DNA from: Actinomadura terrae
Lineage (GTDB): Bacteria > Actinomycetota > Actinomycetes > Streptosporangiales > Streptosporangiaceae
Length of the DNA stretch: 64,000 nt
Reading direction: 5' to 3'
NCBI RefSeq assembly: GCF_022751215.1
Contig: NZ_JAICDG010000007.1
Coordinates: forward strand, 191,643 to 255,642
Below, piece by piece: positions 32,441-41,166 of the stretch (its first letter is position 1; every line of letters starts with the position of its first letter). The position numbers and the translations under genes are program-made. Under the pieces are notes generated by a model. It was given only the letters and a program-made list of their open reading frames with translations, was not told the DNA's origin and ran no database searches.

Positions 32441-33210
32441 ACCACCACCCCACCACCGGCGCCGATCCGCTGGCCGCCGACCTCGCCGGACTGGCCGCCG
32501 ACGCGCCCGCCGGGCTGCTGGACCGCATCGCCGCCCGCCGCGTCCACGTCCCCGGCCCCCTGGAGGACCTCCAGGTCGCCTTCACCGACCACGGCGTCGC
32601 GTTCCTGCGCGCCGGCATGGACGAACCCGCCTTCGCCGCCGCGTTCCGCGCCCGGTTCGCCCGCCCGCTGCTGCCCGCCGACCGGCCCCCCGCCGGGCTC
32701 GTCCCCGCCCTGCGCACCGGACGCCTCGCCGGGCTCCCGCTGGACCTGCGCGGCCTCACCGACTTCGAGGCCGCCGTGCTGCGCGCCACCGCCACCATCC
32801 CCCGCGGCCAGACCCGCCCCTACGCCTGGGTCGCGCGGCAGGCCGGGAGCCCCCGCGCCGTCCGCGCCGCCGGGTCCGCGCTCGGCCGCAACCCCGTCCC
32901 GCTGCTGATCCCCTGCCACCGCGTCACCCGCTCCGACGGCGCCGTCGGCGACTACGTGTTCGGCGCCGAGGCCAAGGCGCGGCTGCTGCGCGCCGAGAAC
33001 GTCGACCTCGACGAGGTCGCCGCCCTCGCCGCCCGCGGCATCCGCCTCATCGGCAGCGACACCACCGGCATCGTCTGCTACCCCACCTGCGCCGACGCCC
33101 GCCGCATCACCCCCGCCCACCGGCACGGGTTCCCCGGCCTCACGGCCGCGCTCGCCGCCGGATACCGGCCCTGCCTGCACTGCCGCCCCGGCGAACCCCA
33201 ACCCGCCTGA
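32437..33210 (+). CDS. Methylated-DNA alkyltransferase with C-terminal Ada-type zinc domain
   Basis: 257 residues. Residues ~108-185 are an Ogt/MGMT active-site domain with the acceptor Cys160 in LIPCHRVT and upstream GSALGRNP. Residues ~200-253 match the Ada N-terminal phosphotriester-sensing domain: Cys214-x3-Cys218 (CYPTC), then Cys246-x2-Cys249 in YRPCLHCRP, the same spacing as Cys38/42/69/72 of E. coli Ada. The order is therefore reversed compared with Ada, and the AraC-type DNA-binding domain is missing. The N-terminal ~35 residues (LAADLAGLAADAPAGLLDRI) are helical. It is translationally coupled to the ECF sigma factor, suggesting that the pair forms an alkylation response unit. Confidence 0.87.
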   Translation: MNHHPTTGADPLAADLAGLAADAPAGLLDRIAARRVHVPGPLEDLQVAFTDHGVAFLRAGMDEPAFAAAFRARFARPLLPADRPPAGLVPALRTGRLAGLPLDLRGLTDFEAAVLRATATIPRGQTRPYAWVARQAGSPRAVRAAGSALGRNPVPLLIPCHRVTRSDGAVGDYVFGAEAKARLLRAENVDLDEVAALAARGIRLIGSDTTGIVCYPTCADARRITPAHRHGFPGLTAALAAGYRPCLHCRPGEPQPA

Positions 33211-33396
33211 CCCCCGCCCCCCGCGACCGCCGGGGGGCGGGAACGGCGCCCGCACCGGTCCTCACCCACCCGCCCAACGCGGCGCGCACCCCGGCGCGCA
33301 CCCGGCGCATACAACGCCGCCAGGCGGGAATGGGCCCGACCCGTCCACCTGACCACCGGACGACCAGATCACCGGGCCGAAACGGGGGAGTTCACC

Positions 33397-34446
33397 ATGC
33401 GGGTCGTCGTCACCGGCGCCACCGGCAACATCGGGACCAACACGCTCCGCGCGCTCGCCGCGGACCCGCGCGTCACCTCCATCACCGGCATCGCGCGCCG
33501 CCGCCCCCACGGCGAGGCCCCCAAGACCACCTGGGAGGCCGCCGACATCACCGACACCGACCTGGTCCCCCTGCTCCGCGGCGCCGACGTCCTGATCCAC
33601 CTGGCGTGGCTGTTCCAGCCCACCCACCGGCCCGCCGTCACCTGGGACGCCAACGCCGTCGGCAGCGCCCGCGTGTTCGACGCCGCCGCGGCCGCCGACG
33701 TCCCCGCCCTGGTCTACTCCTCCTCCATCGGCGCCTACTCCCCCGGCCCCAAGGACCGCGCCGTCGACGAGTCCTGGCCCACCCACGGCTGGCCCGGCGC
33801 CGCCTACAGCCGCGAGAAGGCCTACGTCGAACGGCTCCTGGACGCCCACCAGGCCCGCCACCCCGAACGCCGCGTCGTGCGGATCCGCCCCGGGTTCATC
33901 TTCGAACGCCAGACCGCCACCCAGCAGCGCCGCCTGTTCGCCGGGCCGCTGCTGCCCGGCCGCCTCGTCCGGCCCGGCCTCATCCCCGTCGTGCCCGACC
34001 TGCCCGGCCTGCGCCTCCAGGCCCTGCACTCCGCCGACGCGGGCGCGGCGTTCGCGCTCGCCGCGCTCGGCGACGCCCACGGCGCCTTCAACATCGCCGC
34101 CGACCCCGTCCTGGACGCCACCGAACTCGCCGGGCTGCTGGACGCCCGCCCCGTCCGGCTCCCCGCCCGCGGCGTCCGCGCGGTGCTCGCCGCCGCCTGG
34201 GGCCTGCGGCTGGTCCCCGCCTCCCCCGGCCTGCTCGACCTCGCGCTGCGCGTCCCGCTCATGGACACCACCCGCGCCCGCGAGGAACTCGGCTGGACGC
34301 CCCGGCACACCGCCCGCGACGCCATCACCGAGTTCCTGGACGGCCTGCGCGCCGGCGCCGGACGCGACACCCCGCCGCTGTCCCCCGACACCAGCGGACC
34401 CGCCCGCTCCCACGAGGTCTCCACCACCCTCCGCCAACGACCCTGA
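33397..34446 (+). CDS. NAD-dependent epimerase/dehydratase (extended SDR)
   Basis: 349 residues. Rossmann motif VVTGATGNIGTNTLRAL at the N terminus, catalytic segment with SSSIGAYSP and Tyr-x3-Lys in YSREK, and the substrate-domain tail ELGWTPRHTARDAITEFLDGL typical of sugar-nucleotide or related epimerases. ATG 33397 is preceded by GGGGGAG. No pathway partners adjoin it, so the substrate is open. A Pro/Thr-rich tail of about 25 residues ends the protein. Confidence 0.88.
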   Translation: MRVVVTGATGNIGTNTLRALAADPRVTSITGIARRRPHGEAPKTTWEAADITDTDLVPLLRGADVLIHLAWLFQPTHRPAVTWDANAVGSARVFDAAAAADVPALVYSSSIGAYSPGPKDRAVDESWPTHGWPGAAYSREKAYVERLLDAHQARHPERRVVRIRPGFIFERQTATQQRRLFAGPLLPGRLVRPGLIPVVPDLPGLRLQALHSADAGAAFALAALGDAHGAFNIAADPVLDATELAGLLDARPVRLPARGVRAVLAAAWGLRLVPASPGLLDLALRVPLMDTTRAREELGWTPRHTARDAITEFLDGLRAGAGRDTPPLSPDTSGPARSHEVSTTLRQRP

Positions 34447-34572
34447 CACCCCCCGGCCCCTGACGACATCAGACGACATCAGACGACCCCCGGCGACCAG
34501 GACAGCCATGACGACGCCCGCGACTCCACGAACCCGGCAACCCGCACCCGCGCAGCACGAGGAGGCCGCCCG

Positions 34573-34827
34573 ATGCCCATGATCACACCCGCCCACCTGC
34601 ACGCCCTGCTCGCCTCCACCGACCGCGGCGCCGCCCTGGTCCTGCTCTCCGGACGGCCCGCCGTCGTCCCCTCCGCCACCGCCGCCGACGCGGACGACGT
34701 CATGGTGATCACCACCCGGGACGCCGTCATCGCCGAACTCGACACCGGCGCCAACGACGAGCAGCTCGAACGCCTCGCCCAGCGCCTCGACACCGCCCTG
34801 GACAGCCTCGACATCCTCGGCGGCTGA
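34573..34827 (+). CDS. Small hypothetical protein
   Basis: 84 residues, function unknown. The sequence is balanced and not low-complexity: a hydrophobic strand-rich first half (ALVLLSGRPAVVPS, VMVITTRDAVIAEL) and a C-terminal helix (ANDEQLERLAQRLDTALDSLDIL). It looks like a small cytoplasmic α/β protein. The ATG is preceded by GAGGAGG some 10 bases upstream. Gene order (epimerase before, convergent ligase after) gives no hint. Confidence 0.6.
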   Translation: MPMITPAHLHALLASTDRGAALVLLSGRPAVVPSATAADADDVMVITTRDAVIAELDTGANDEQLERLAQRLDTALDSLDILGG

Positions 34828-34891
34828 CCACCCGCAACACCCGCAGCACCCGCCGCCCGCAGCGCCCGCGCGGACGCGGCCAGCGGCGTGG

Positions 34892-36148
34892 TCAGGCCCG
34901 GCCGCCCGGGCCCTCCGCCGCGTCCTCCACCCGCCCCCGCCCGCCACCGGCGCCGGGAACAGCCACCGCCGCCTCCAGGCCGCCCCGCTCCTCCCCCACC
35001 CCGGACGCCCCGGACGGCAGCACACCCGACTCGGTGGCGCGCGCCAGCTCCTCCAGCAGCGCCCGCCTCCCCCGCGCCGCCGCCCGCCGCTGCCGCCGCG
35101 CCCCCGTCCCCACCCGCCGCACCGCCTCCACCAGCACCCGCACCCCCGCCAGGTCCCCGGACCGCGCCAGCGACGGCGCCGCCCGCTCCACCAGGTCCCC
35201 CACCAGCCGCCACGCCGGAACCGACCGCCCGGTGCGCGGGTCCAGCGCCGGGCCGTCCATCCCGTGCCGCGCCGCGCCCCACAGCGCCGCCGCGCACACC
35301 TGCTCGTCCAGCCGCGGCGCCTCCCGCCCCGCCGCGAGGTCGGCCAGCGCCGCGCCCACCAGCCCCCGCGTCAGCGCCGCCTGCAACACCGCCTCGTCCG
35401 CGGTCGCCGCCGCGTCGGCCGCCCGCACCTCCACCGTCGGCCACCGCGGCGACGGCCGCGCCAGCCAGAACGTCATCGCCGGGTCCACCAGCACCCCCGA
35501 CTCCACCAGCACCTCCACCCGCCGGTCGTAGTCGGCCGCCGACGCCGACCACGGCGGCGTCCCCGCACCCGGGAACCGCACCAGCTCCACCATCCGGTGG
35601 CTGGCGTAACCGGAGTCGCGGCCGTGCTCGAACGGGGAGTTCACCGACAACGCCAGCAGCGCCGCCAGCCACGGACGCAGATGGTTCACCACCGCCACCG
35701 CCGTCTCCCGGTCCGCGACCCCCACGTGCACATGGCAGCCGCACGCCTGGTAGTCGGCGACCACCGTGCCGTAGGCGGTGGCGATCCGCGCGAACCGCTC
35801 CCCCGGCGACGGCGGCGGCGGAGTCCCGCCCAGCACCGGCCCGCCCGAGGACACCAGCCGCATCCCGCCCGCCCGCGCCGCCTCCGCCAGCCGCGCCCGC
35901 CCGAACCGCAACTGCGCCGCCACCCCCGGCACGTCCAGGCACACCCCCGTCGCCGCCTCGACCTGCGAGGCCAGCAACTCCGTCTGGAACGAGCCGCCCG
36001 CCCGCGCCCAGCGGTGCCCGCGCGCCCGCGCCAGCACCCCCTCCGCCCCCGGGACGCACTCGCCCGTCACCTCGTCGACCAGCAGGAACTCCTCCTCCAC
36101 CCCCAGGCTCACCCCCGGAGCGCAGGCCTCCACCACCGCATCACCCAT
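34892..36148 (-). CDS. Carboxylate-amine ligase, YbdK-type (glutamate-cysteine ligase family 2)
   Basis: 418 residues. GCS2 family marks: SLGVEEEFLLVDEVTGE at the N terminus (ATP/Mg site), GGSFQTELLASQVEAATG, the metal-binding CGCHVHVGV, SPFEHGRDSGYASHRM and TVEVRAADAAATADEAV. Such enzymes join glutamate and cysteine or a related amine using ATP; whether it makes γ-glutamylcysteine here is uncertain since the host should use mycothiol. The C-terminal ~60 residues are low-complexity and possibly disordered. ATG 36148 has GGGGGA 7 bases upstream; a GTG at 36172 would add eight residues. Confidence 0.87.
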   Translation of the reverse strand: MGDAVVEACAPGVSLGVEEEFLLVDEVTGECVPGAEGVLARARGHRWARAGGSFQTELLASQVEAATGVCLDVPGVAAQLRFGRARLAEAARAGGMRLVSSGGPVLGGTPPPPSPGERFARIATAYGTVVADYQACGCHVHVGVADRETAVAVVNHLRPWLAALLALSVNSPFEHGRDSGYASHRMVELVRFPGAGTPPWSASAADYDRRVEVLVESGVLVDPAMTFWLARPSPRWPTVEVRAADAAATADEAVLQAALTRGLVGAALADLAAGREAPRLDEQVCAAALWGAARHGMDGPALDPRTGRSVPAWRLVGDLVERAAPSLARSGDLAGVRVLVEAVRRVGTGARRQRRAAARGRRALLEELARATESGVLPSGASGVGEERGGLEAAVAVPGAGGGRGRVEDAAEGPGGRA

Positions 36149-36253
36149 ACCGGTTCCCCCCAGTTCGACCACTCCCCGTCACCCCGGGACATGCCCGAAC
36201 AAAACCGCCCCTCCCACCCCCTACCAAGATCTTTCCGGTGGGGGGTGGGAGGG

Positions 36254-36285
36254 GCGGCGCCTCCCGGCCCCGCCGGGGCCGCCGC
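36254..36285. terminator. GC hairpin behind the serine hydrolase gene
   Basis: GGCCCC-GCC-GGGGCC with flanking GCGGC/GCCGC arms directly after the stop of the minus-strand serine hydrolase gene and before the ligase gene. Confidence 0.5.
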
Positions 36286-37520
36286 TAGGAGGCGGGGCAG
36301 AACACCCGCTCCATCGCCCTGCCCGCCGCCTCACCCGCCTTGCTCACGTCCTTGCCGCTCACGGTCACCGACACCGCGAACTGGCGGCGGCCGTCCTCGG
36401 AGTAGAAGGTCATCGCCAGGTAGCCGGCGGTGGTCCCGCCCATCACCATGAACGTCCCGCACAGGTCCCCGCCCGCCGCCCGCGCCGCACGCACGGCAGG
36501 CGCGGCGGCCACGGCGCCCGGGGCGGGCGCGGCGCCGGGCAGGCGGTCGGTCAGAATCCGCTGGAGCTCCGGCGGCAGCAGCCTGCCCTGGACGAACGCG
36601 CGCTTGTAGGCGCTCATGTCGTGCGCGGTGGACACCACCCCGCCGGCCGCCCCCGCGATGCTGGCGTTGAACCGGTCCACGTCCCGCAGCCGGCCCTCGG
36701 CGTCGGGGTAGTAGCCGTGCCCGTGCGGCCCCCGGATGCCCTCCGGCGGACGCATCGGCAGGTACGTTCCGGTCATCCCCAGCGGGCCGAACAGGTGCTC
36801 GTGCATCACGGTCGCCAGGTCGCGCCCCGTCACCCGCTCGATGATCATCCCGAGGAGGGTGTAGTTGGTGTTGGAGTAGGAGTACCGCTCGCCCGGCTCC
36901 CCGGTCCGCGGCCGCCCCCGGCTCCACCCCACGATGTCGAGCGGGGAGTAGGTCGTCGTGAAGTCGAACACGTCGAAGGACGGCTCCTCCCCCTCGCTCC
37001 CGTCCGGGTTCGGCTTGGCCGCGTACCAGTCGGGGATGCCGGAGGTGTGCCGGATCATCTGCCGCACCGTGACCTCGCCGGCCCGCGCCACCAGGTCCTT
37101 CTCCACCACCACCGGCAGCAGGTCGGCGAGCTTGTCGTCCACCCCCAGCCGGCCGTCCCGCACCAGCTGGAGCACGACCGTGGCCACCATCTCCTTGGTC
37201 TGCGACCCGACGCGGAACCGGGCGCCGGGCGGGATCCGCCCGCCCTTCCCGCCCAGCAGCCGCGAGCCCCCGCTGCCCTGCCCGGCCAGCCTCCCGTCGA
37301 CGTAGGCGGCGCCGACGACGCCCACCACCCCGGGGGTCCGCGCCGCCTCCTCCATCGCCTCCTGCACGTTCCCGATCCCGGTCCCCGCCCCGGTCCCGGT
37401 GCGCGCCTTGGTCCGGGCCGGGGTCGCGGCGGACGCGAGCCCGGCGGGCACCAGCATCACCAGGGCGACACCGGCGGCCAGACCCGCCCTCCTCAGCGGA
37501 CGAACGTTCCCGTATGCCAC
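36285..37520 (-). CDS. Secreted serine hydrolase (class C β-lactamase / DD-peptidase family)
   Basis: 411 residues with a signal peptide (basic MAYGNVRPLRR, hydrophobic 12-28, cleavage near ASA-A). Catalytic Ser106-x-x-Lys109 (SQTK) and Tyr215-Ser-Asn217 (YSN) are present; the third motif appears as GGTTAG instead of the usual HxG/KTG. RHTSGIPDWY and NTNYTLLGMIIERVTG are typical of this family, which includes D-alanyl-D-alanine carboxypeptidases and esterases. It acts outside the membrane. GTG 37520 follows GAGGGAG by 7 bases. Confidence 0.9.
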   Translation of the reverse strand: MAYGNVRPLRRAGLAAGVALVMLVPAGLASAATPARTKARTGTGAGTGIGNVQEAMEEAARTPGVVGVVGAAYVDGRLAGQGSGGSRLLGGKGGRIPPGARFRVGSQTKEMVATVVLQLVRDGRLGVDDKLADLLPVVVEKDLVARAGEVTVRQMIRHTSGIPDWYAAKPNPDGSEGEEPSFDVFDFTTTYSPLDIVGWSRGRPRTGEPGERYSYSNTNYTLLGMIIERVTGRDLATVMHEHLFGPLGMTGTYLPMRPPEGIRGPHGHGYYPDAEGRLRDVDRFNASIAGAAGGVVSTAHDMSAYKRAFVQGRLLPPELQRILTDRLPGAAPAPGAVAAAPAVRAARAAGGDLCGTFMVMGGTTAGYLAMTFYSEDGRRQFAVSVTVSGKDVSKAGEAAGRAMERVFCPAS

Positions 37521-37828
37521 AACGCGCTCCCTCTCGACATCACCATCCGCAGCCGAGGCGTCCTACCCCCGGCGCGGGCCGCCCTGGCCCGCGCCCCCAC
37601 CCAAGACGGACACCTGTTGCGGCGGCGTATGGGGCTTTCGATACACCCGCGAAAACCCCGACCCTCCGGGCATTTCCGGCATCGAGGGACGCGGCGGGCG
37701 AGGCGGATGGCGTGCCGGGACGGCGCCCCCCGGCCGGCCCGCCGTGTGGAGTCCGGTGACCAGATCGTTCCGGATCGCGCCGTGATGGTGCCTGCCCCCG
37801 CACCCGCCCGACCGGCAGGATGACCGGC
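37521..37828. other. 308-bp divergent control region
   Basis: Lies between the serine hydrolase (minus) and isochorismatase (plus) genes. It contains the hydrolase ribosome site next to 37520 and the -10 box CAGGAT at 37816-37821. No gene or repeat is seen in the middle. Confidence 0.4.
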
Positions 37829-38410
37829 ATGAACCGAGCGCTTCTCGTCATCGACGTCCAGGAGTCCTTCCGCCAGCGCGAGTTGTGGCAGGCCGTGTCC
37901 GCCCCCGACATCGCCGCGCGCACCGCCCGCCTCACCGACGCCGCCCGCGCCGCCGGCGACCTGGTCGTGTGGATCCTGCACGCCGAGCCCGGCACCGGCG
38001 GCCCCTTCGACCCCGCCTCCGGCCACGTCCGCCCCATCGAGGGCCTGGAGCCGCGCGAGGGCGAACCCGTCCTCACCAAGACCTCCCGCAACGCCTTCAC
38101 CACCACCGAACTCCAGCGGCTCCTCACCGCCCACGGCATCCGCGAGGTCGTCATCTGCGGCATCCAGACCGAGCAGTGCTGCGAGACCACCGCCCGCCTG
38201 GCCGCCGACCTCGGCTACACCGTCACCTTCGTCACCGACGCCACCGCCACCTTCCCCATCCCCCACCGCGACGCCCCCGCCGGACGGCCCCTGCCCGAGG
38301 TGCTCGCCGACCCCGCCACCCTGCCCACCGACCAGATCATCGCCCGCACCGAGTACGCCCTCGCCGGCCGGTTCGCCACGATCGCCACCCTCGCCTCCCT
38401 CACCGGGTAG
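37829..38410 (+). CDS. Isochorismatase-family hydrolase
   Basis: 193 residues. The catalytic triad of the cysteine hydrolase family is intact: Asp9 (LLVIDVQESF), Lys84 (LTKTSRNAF) and Cys117 (GIQTEQCCETT). Members hydrolyse isochorismate, nicotinamide or other amides; no siderophore genes are near, so an amidase role is as likely. ATG 37829 is chosen because CAGGAT lies 7 bases upstream; an ATG three codons earlier is possible. The GlxA-type regulator gene follows after 12 bases and may act on this gene. Confidence 0.9.
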   Translation: MNRALLVIDVQESFRQRELWQAVSAPDIAARTARLTDAARAAGDLVVWILHAEPGTGGPFDPASGHVRPIEGLEPREGEPVLTKTSRNAFTTTELQRLLTAHGIREVVICGIQTEQCCETTARLAADLGYTVTFVTDATATFPIPHRDAPAGRPLPEVLADPATLPTDQIIARTEYALAGRFATIATLASLTG

Positions 38411-38422
38411 GCTGACCGGATC

Positions 38423-39418
38423 GTGACCCAGATCGCCTTCCTGCTCGTCCCCGGACTGCACCTGCTCGACCTCGCCGGACCCGCGCAGGTGTTCTCCACC
38501 GCCGCCCAGCTCGGCCACCCCTACCGGTTCGCCTACGTCGCCGAGCGGGAAGGCGTCACCACCGCCCAGGGCCTCACCGTCCAGACCACCACCGCCTGGC
38601 CCCGCCTCACCGCCGACGACATCGTTCTGGTCCCCGGCTGGCGGCAGGACCCCGCCGCCCCCCTCGCCCCGCCCATCGGCGCGGACACCGCCGCGCGCCT
38701 GGCCGCCCACCACGCCGCCGGCGGCCTGGTCGCCAGCGTCTGCGCCGGCGCGTTCGCCCTCGGCCACGCCGGGCTCCTGGACGGCCGCCGCTGTACCACC
38801 CACCACGGCCTCCAGGACGTCCTGGCCCGCCGCCACCCCCGCGCCACCGTCGTCCGCGACGTCCTCTACGTCACCGACGGCCGCGTCGTCACCTCCGCCG
38901 GCATCGCCAGCGGCATCGACCTCGCCCTGCACCTGGCCGCCACCCGGCACGGCCCCGGCACCGCCGCCCGCATCGCCCGCGCCATGGTCGTCTACGCCCG
39001 CCGCAACGGCGACGAGCCCCAGGCCAGCGCCATGCTCCGGCACCGCGCCCACCTCAACGACGCCGTCCACCACGCCCAGGACCTCATCGACACCGGCTAC
39101 ACCCGCCCGCTGCCCCTCGCCGACCTCGCCGCCGCCTCCGGCGTCAGCGAACGCACCCTCACCCGCCGCTTCACCGCCGCCACCGGCCGCACCCCCCTGC
39201 GCTACCAGCAGGAACTACGCCTGGAACACGCCGAACACCTCATCGCCCAGGGCGCCACCACCGAAGCCGCCGCCCACGCCGTCGGATTCGCCGACGCCCG
39301 CATGCTCCGCCGCCTCCGCGCCGCCCACCCCACCGCCCCGCCCGCAACTTCCGCCGCGACCCCGGCCGCGACCCCGGCCGCGACCCCGGTCGGCGCCGGC
39401 CCGCGCGCGAACGCCTGA
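38423..39418 (+). CDS. GlxA-type transcriptional regulator (DJ-1/PfpI domain + AraC HTH)
   Basis: 331 residues. The N-terminal ~190 residues are a DJ-1/PfpI-like domain (IAFLLVPGLHLLDLAGPAQVF; SVCAGAFALGHAGLLDGRR with the elbow cysteine), followed by an AraC double HTH (LADLAAASGVSERTLTRRFTAATGRTP; EHAEHLIAQGATTEAAAHAVGFAD). This fusion is the GlxA/CdhR/FtrA group, which often activates neighbouring catabolic genes, here probably the isochorismatase. TAGGCT lies 9 bases before GTG 38423. The C-terminal Ala/Thr/Pro tail includes the short repeat TPAA. Confidence 0.9.
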   Translation: MTQIAFLLVPGLHLLDLAGPAQVFSTAAQLGHPYRFAYVAEREGVTTAQGLTVQTTTAWPRLTADDIVLVPGWRQDPAAPLAPPIGADTAARLAAHHAAGGLVASVCAGAFALGHAGLLDGRRCTTHHGLQDVLARRHPRATVVRDVLYVTDGRVVTSAGIASGIDLALHLAATRHGPGTAARIARAMVVYARRNGDEPQASAMLRHRAHLNDAVHHAQDLIDTGYTRPLPLADLAAASGVSERTLTRRFTAATGRTPLRYQQELRLEHAEHLIAQGATTEAAAHAVGFADARMLRRLRAAHPTAPPATSAATPAATPAATPVGAGPRANA

Positions 39419-39429
39419 CCGGCGGCGCG

Positions 39430-40056
39430 TCAACCGGTGACCGGCACCTCCACGAACCCCGCCGCGCCCCGCCGGACCCGCGCCCGCCCCGCCGTCGCTT
39501 CCGCCGCCCACGCCTCGAACACCCCCAGCTCCTCCACCGGCACCACCACGTCCGCCTCCACCCCCGCCCCGTAGCGGACGTCCCCCGGACGCAGCCCCCG
39601 CCCATGCAGATCACCCAGGAAACGCCCCGCCAACGCGTGCTCCACCCCCACCGTCACCGTCACCACCGGCCGCAGCTCCACCACCCCCACCGCGTCGACC
39701 GCGTCCGCGACCGCCTGCCCGTAGGCGCGCGCCAACCCGCCCGCGCCCAGCTTCACCCCGCCGAAGTACCGCGTCACCACCGCCGCCGTGCCGGTCAGCC
39801 CCCGCCGCACCAGCACCTCCAGCATCGGGATCCCCGCCGTCCCCGCCGGCTCGCCGTCGTCGCTGCTCTTGGCGATCTCCCCGCGTTCCCCCACCACGTA
39901 CGCGGTGCAGTTGTGCGTCGCGTCCCGGTGCGCCCGCCGGTGCGCCGACAGGAACTCCACCGCCTCCGCCTCACCGCCCACCCGCGCCAGCGTGCAGACG
40001 AACCGGGACCTGCGGACCTCCAGCTCACGCGAGCCCGCACTCTTGATCATGCGCAT
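39430..40056 (-). CDS. YigZ/IMPACT-family protein
   Basis: 208 residues. UPF0029 (IMPACT) N-terminal domain with RSRFVCTLARV, THNCTAYVVGERGEIAKSSDDGEP and the signature GTAGIPMLEVLVRRGLTGTAAVVTRYFGGVKLGAGGLARAYG; C-terminal DUF1949-like ferredoxin fold. In eukaryotes the family modulates Gcn2; bacterial YigZ is associated with the ribosome or with peptidase-like folds, and its role is unclear. TAGACT stands 10 bases before ATG 40056, so the leader is very short. Confidence 0.9.
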   Translation of the reverse strand: MRMIKSAGSRELEVRRSRFVCTLARVGGEAEAVEFLSAHRRAHRDATHNCTAYVVGERGEIAKSSDDGEPAGTAGIPMLEVLVRRGLTGTAAVVTRYFGGVKLGAGGLARAYGQAVADAVDAVGVVELRPVVTVTVGVEHALAGRFLGDLHGRGLRPGDVRYGAGVEADVVVPVEELGVFEAWAAEATAGRARVRRGAAGFVEVPVTG

Positions 40057-40128
40057 GGTCGCACCGAGTCTAGGCCCCGCCCGCCTCCCCGCCCGCGCCC
40101 CGCCGCGCGGTGCCGCGCCCGCGCGCGG

Positions 40129-41052
40129 TCAGTCCGGGAACGGCCACGGGTTCGCGCGGCACCCGTACAGCGACTTGCTCTGCTGCACCATCACCGGCGC
40201 CCGCCGCCCCCGCCCCGGGCACCCCGCGTGCCCGTGCCCCAGCGCGTGCCCCACCTCATGGCCGATCACATACTCCCGGTAGGACGCCAGATCCGCGCCG
40301 TAGGACACCGCGCCCTCCCCGTACCGGCGCGCGTTGATCACCGAGCGGTCCCCGCTGAGGCATGACAGCTCCCCGCCCGTCACCAGCGGCGCGCACATCC
40401 GGTCGGTCAGCGCCGGACTCGACAGCGCCACCCGGAACCGCACCGGACCGCCCGCCACCCGCTCGAACCGCAGCACCCCGCCATGCCCCCACCCCCGCGG
40501 ATCGTTCAGCACCCGGTGCACCTCCGCCGCGAACTCCGCGCCGTCCACCGGCAGGCCCTCCTCCACCTCCACCCCGTACCGGACGAGCATCCCCCGCGCC
40601 CCCGACGGCGGCGCCGCCGTCCCCGGCACCCGCGCGTACCGGCCGGACGCCGACTCCGGCACCCACACCCGCACCGGCTGCCGCCGCCCGTTCACCACCG
40701 GACCCACCGCGAGACCCGCCGAGGGGTCCGCCGCGTCCGGGCCCGCAGCCAACGCCGACACCGCACCGCCCGGCCCCCGCTCCGAAGGATCGGCAGGCCG
40801 GACACCGGCCGCACCGCCGTCGGGCAGCGTCACCGCCGCGTCCCCGCCCAGCGTCACCACCACGGCGCCCGACACCAGCCACCCCGCCCGCCCCGCCGCA
40901 GACCCGCGCGCACGCCACCACCCCCGCCACCGGCCACGGCGCGGTTCGGACGGTTCGGATGGATCGCTCGGCCTCCGCACGGCCCCCCGCAACGGCGTCG
41001 GGCACCGGAGAACCACCCGAAAAAGGGACACCGGCGCGAATCGATGGATCAC
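40129..41052 (-). CDS. DUF3152 protein (putative zinc protease-like, membrane-anchored)
   Basis: 307 residues. A short cytoplasmic N terminus rich in Arg, one hydrophobic segment (GWLVSGAVVVTLGG), a Pro/Ala-rich linker and a C-terminal domain with VIGHEVGHALGHGHAGCPG, a zinc-binding HExGHxLGHxH of metzincin type, followed by PVMVQQS in place of the usual Met-turn. Family DUF3152 occurs in actinomycetes and is placed outside the membrane; proteolysis has not been shown to my knowledge. Four cysteines (two pairs) may form disulfides. GTG 41052 is the start. Confidence 0.87.
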   Translation of the reverse strand: MIHRFAPVSLFRVVLRCPTPLRGAVRRPSDPSEPSEPRRGRWRGWWRARGSAAGRAGWLVSGAVVVTLGGDAAVTLPDGGAAGVRPADPSERGPGGAVSALAAGPDAADPSAGLAVGPVVNGRRQPVRVWVPESASGRYARVPGTAAPPSGARGMLVRYGVEVEEGLPVDGAEFAAEVHRVLNDPRGWGHGGVLRFERVAGGPVRFRVALSSPALTDRMCAPLVTGGELSCLSGDRSVINARRYGEGAVSYGADLASYREYVIGHEVGHALGHGHAGCPGRGRRAPVMVQQSKSLYGCRANPWPFPD

Positions 41053-41166
41053 GCCGGAACCTAGCCCACCGCGCGCCGCCCAAACCACCCGGGACGGGCA
41101 CCTCCCGCCACGGACCGGAAAAGCCGACCGAGCAGGGACAGGACGGCCGTCAGTCCCCAGCCGCCG

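Noticed and set aside
31733..33210. Classical sigma factor/zinc anti-sigma pair
   Set aside because: The partner lacks the H-x3-C-x2-C anti-sigma motif; its cysteines match Ada spacing and it has an alkyltransferase active site.
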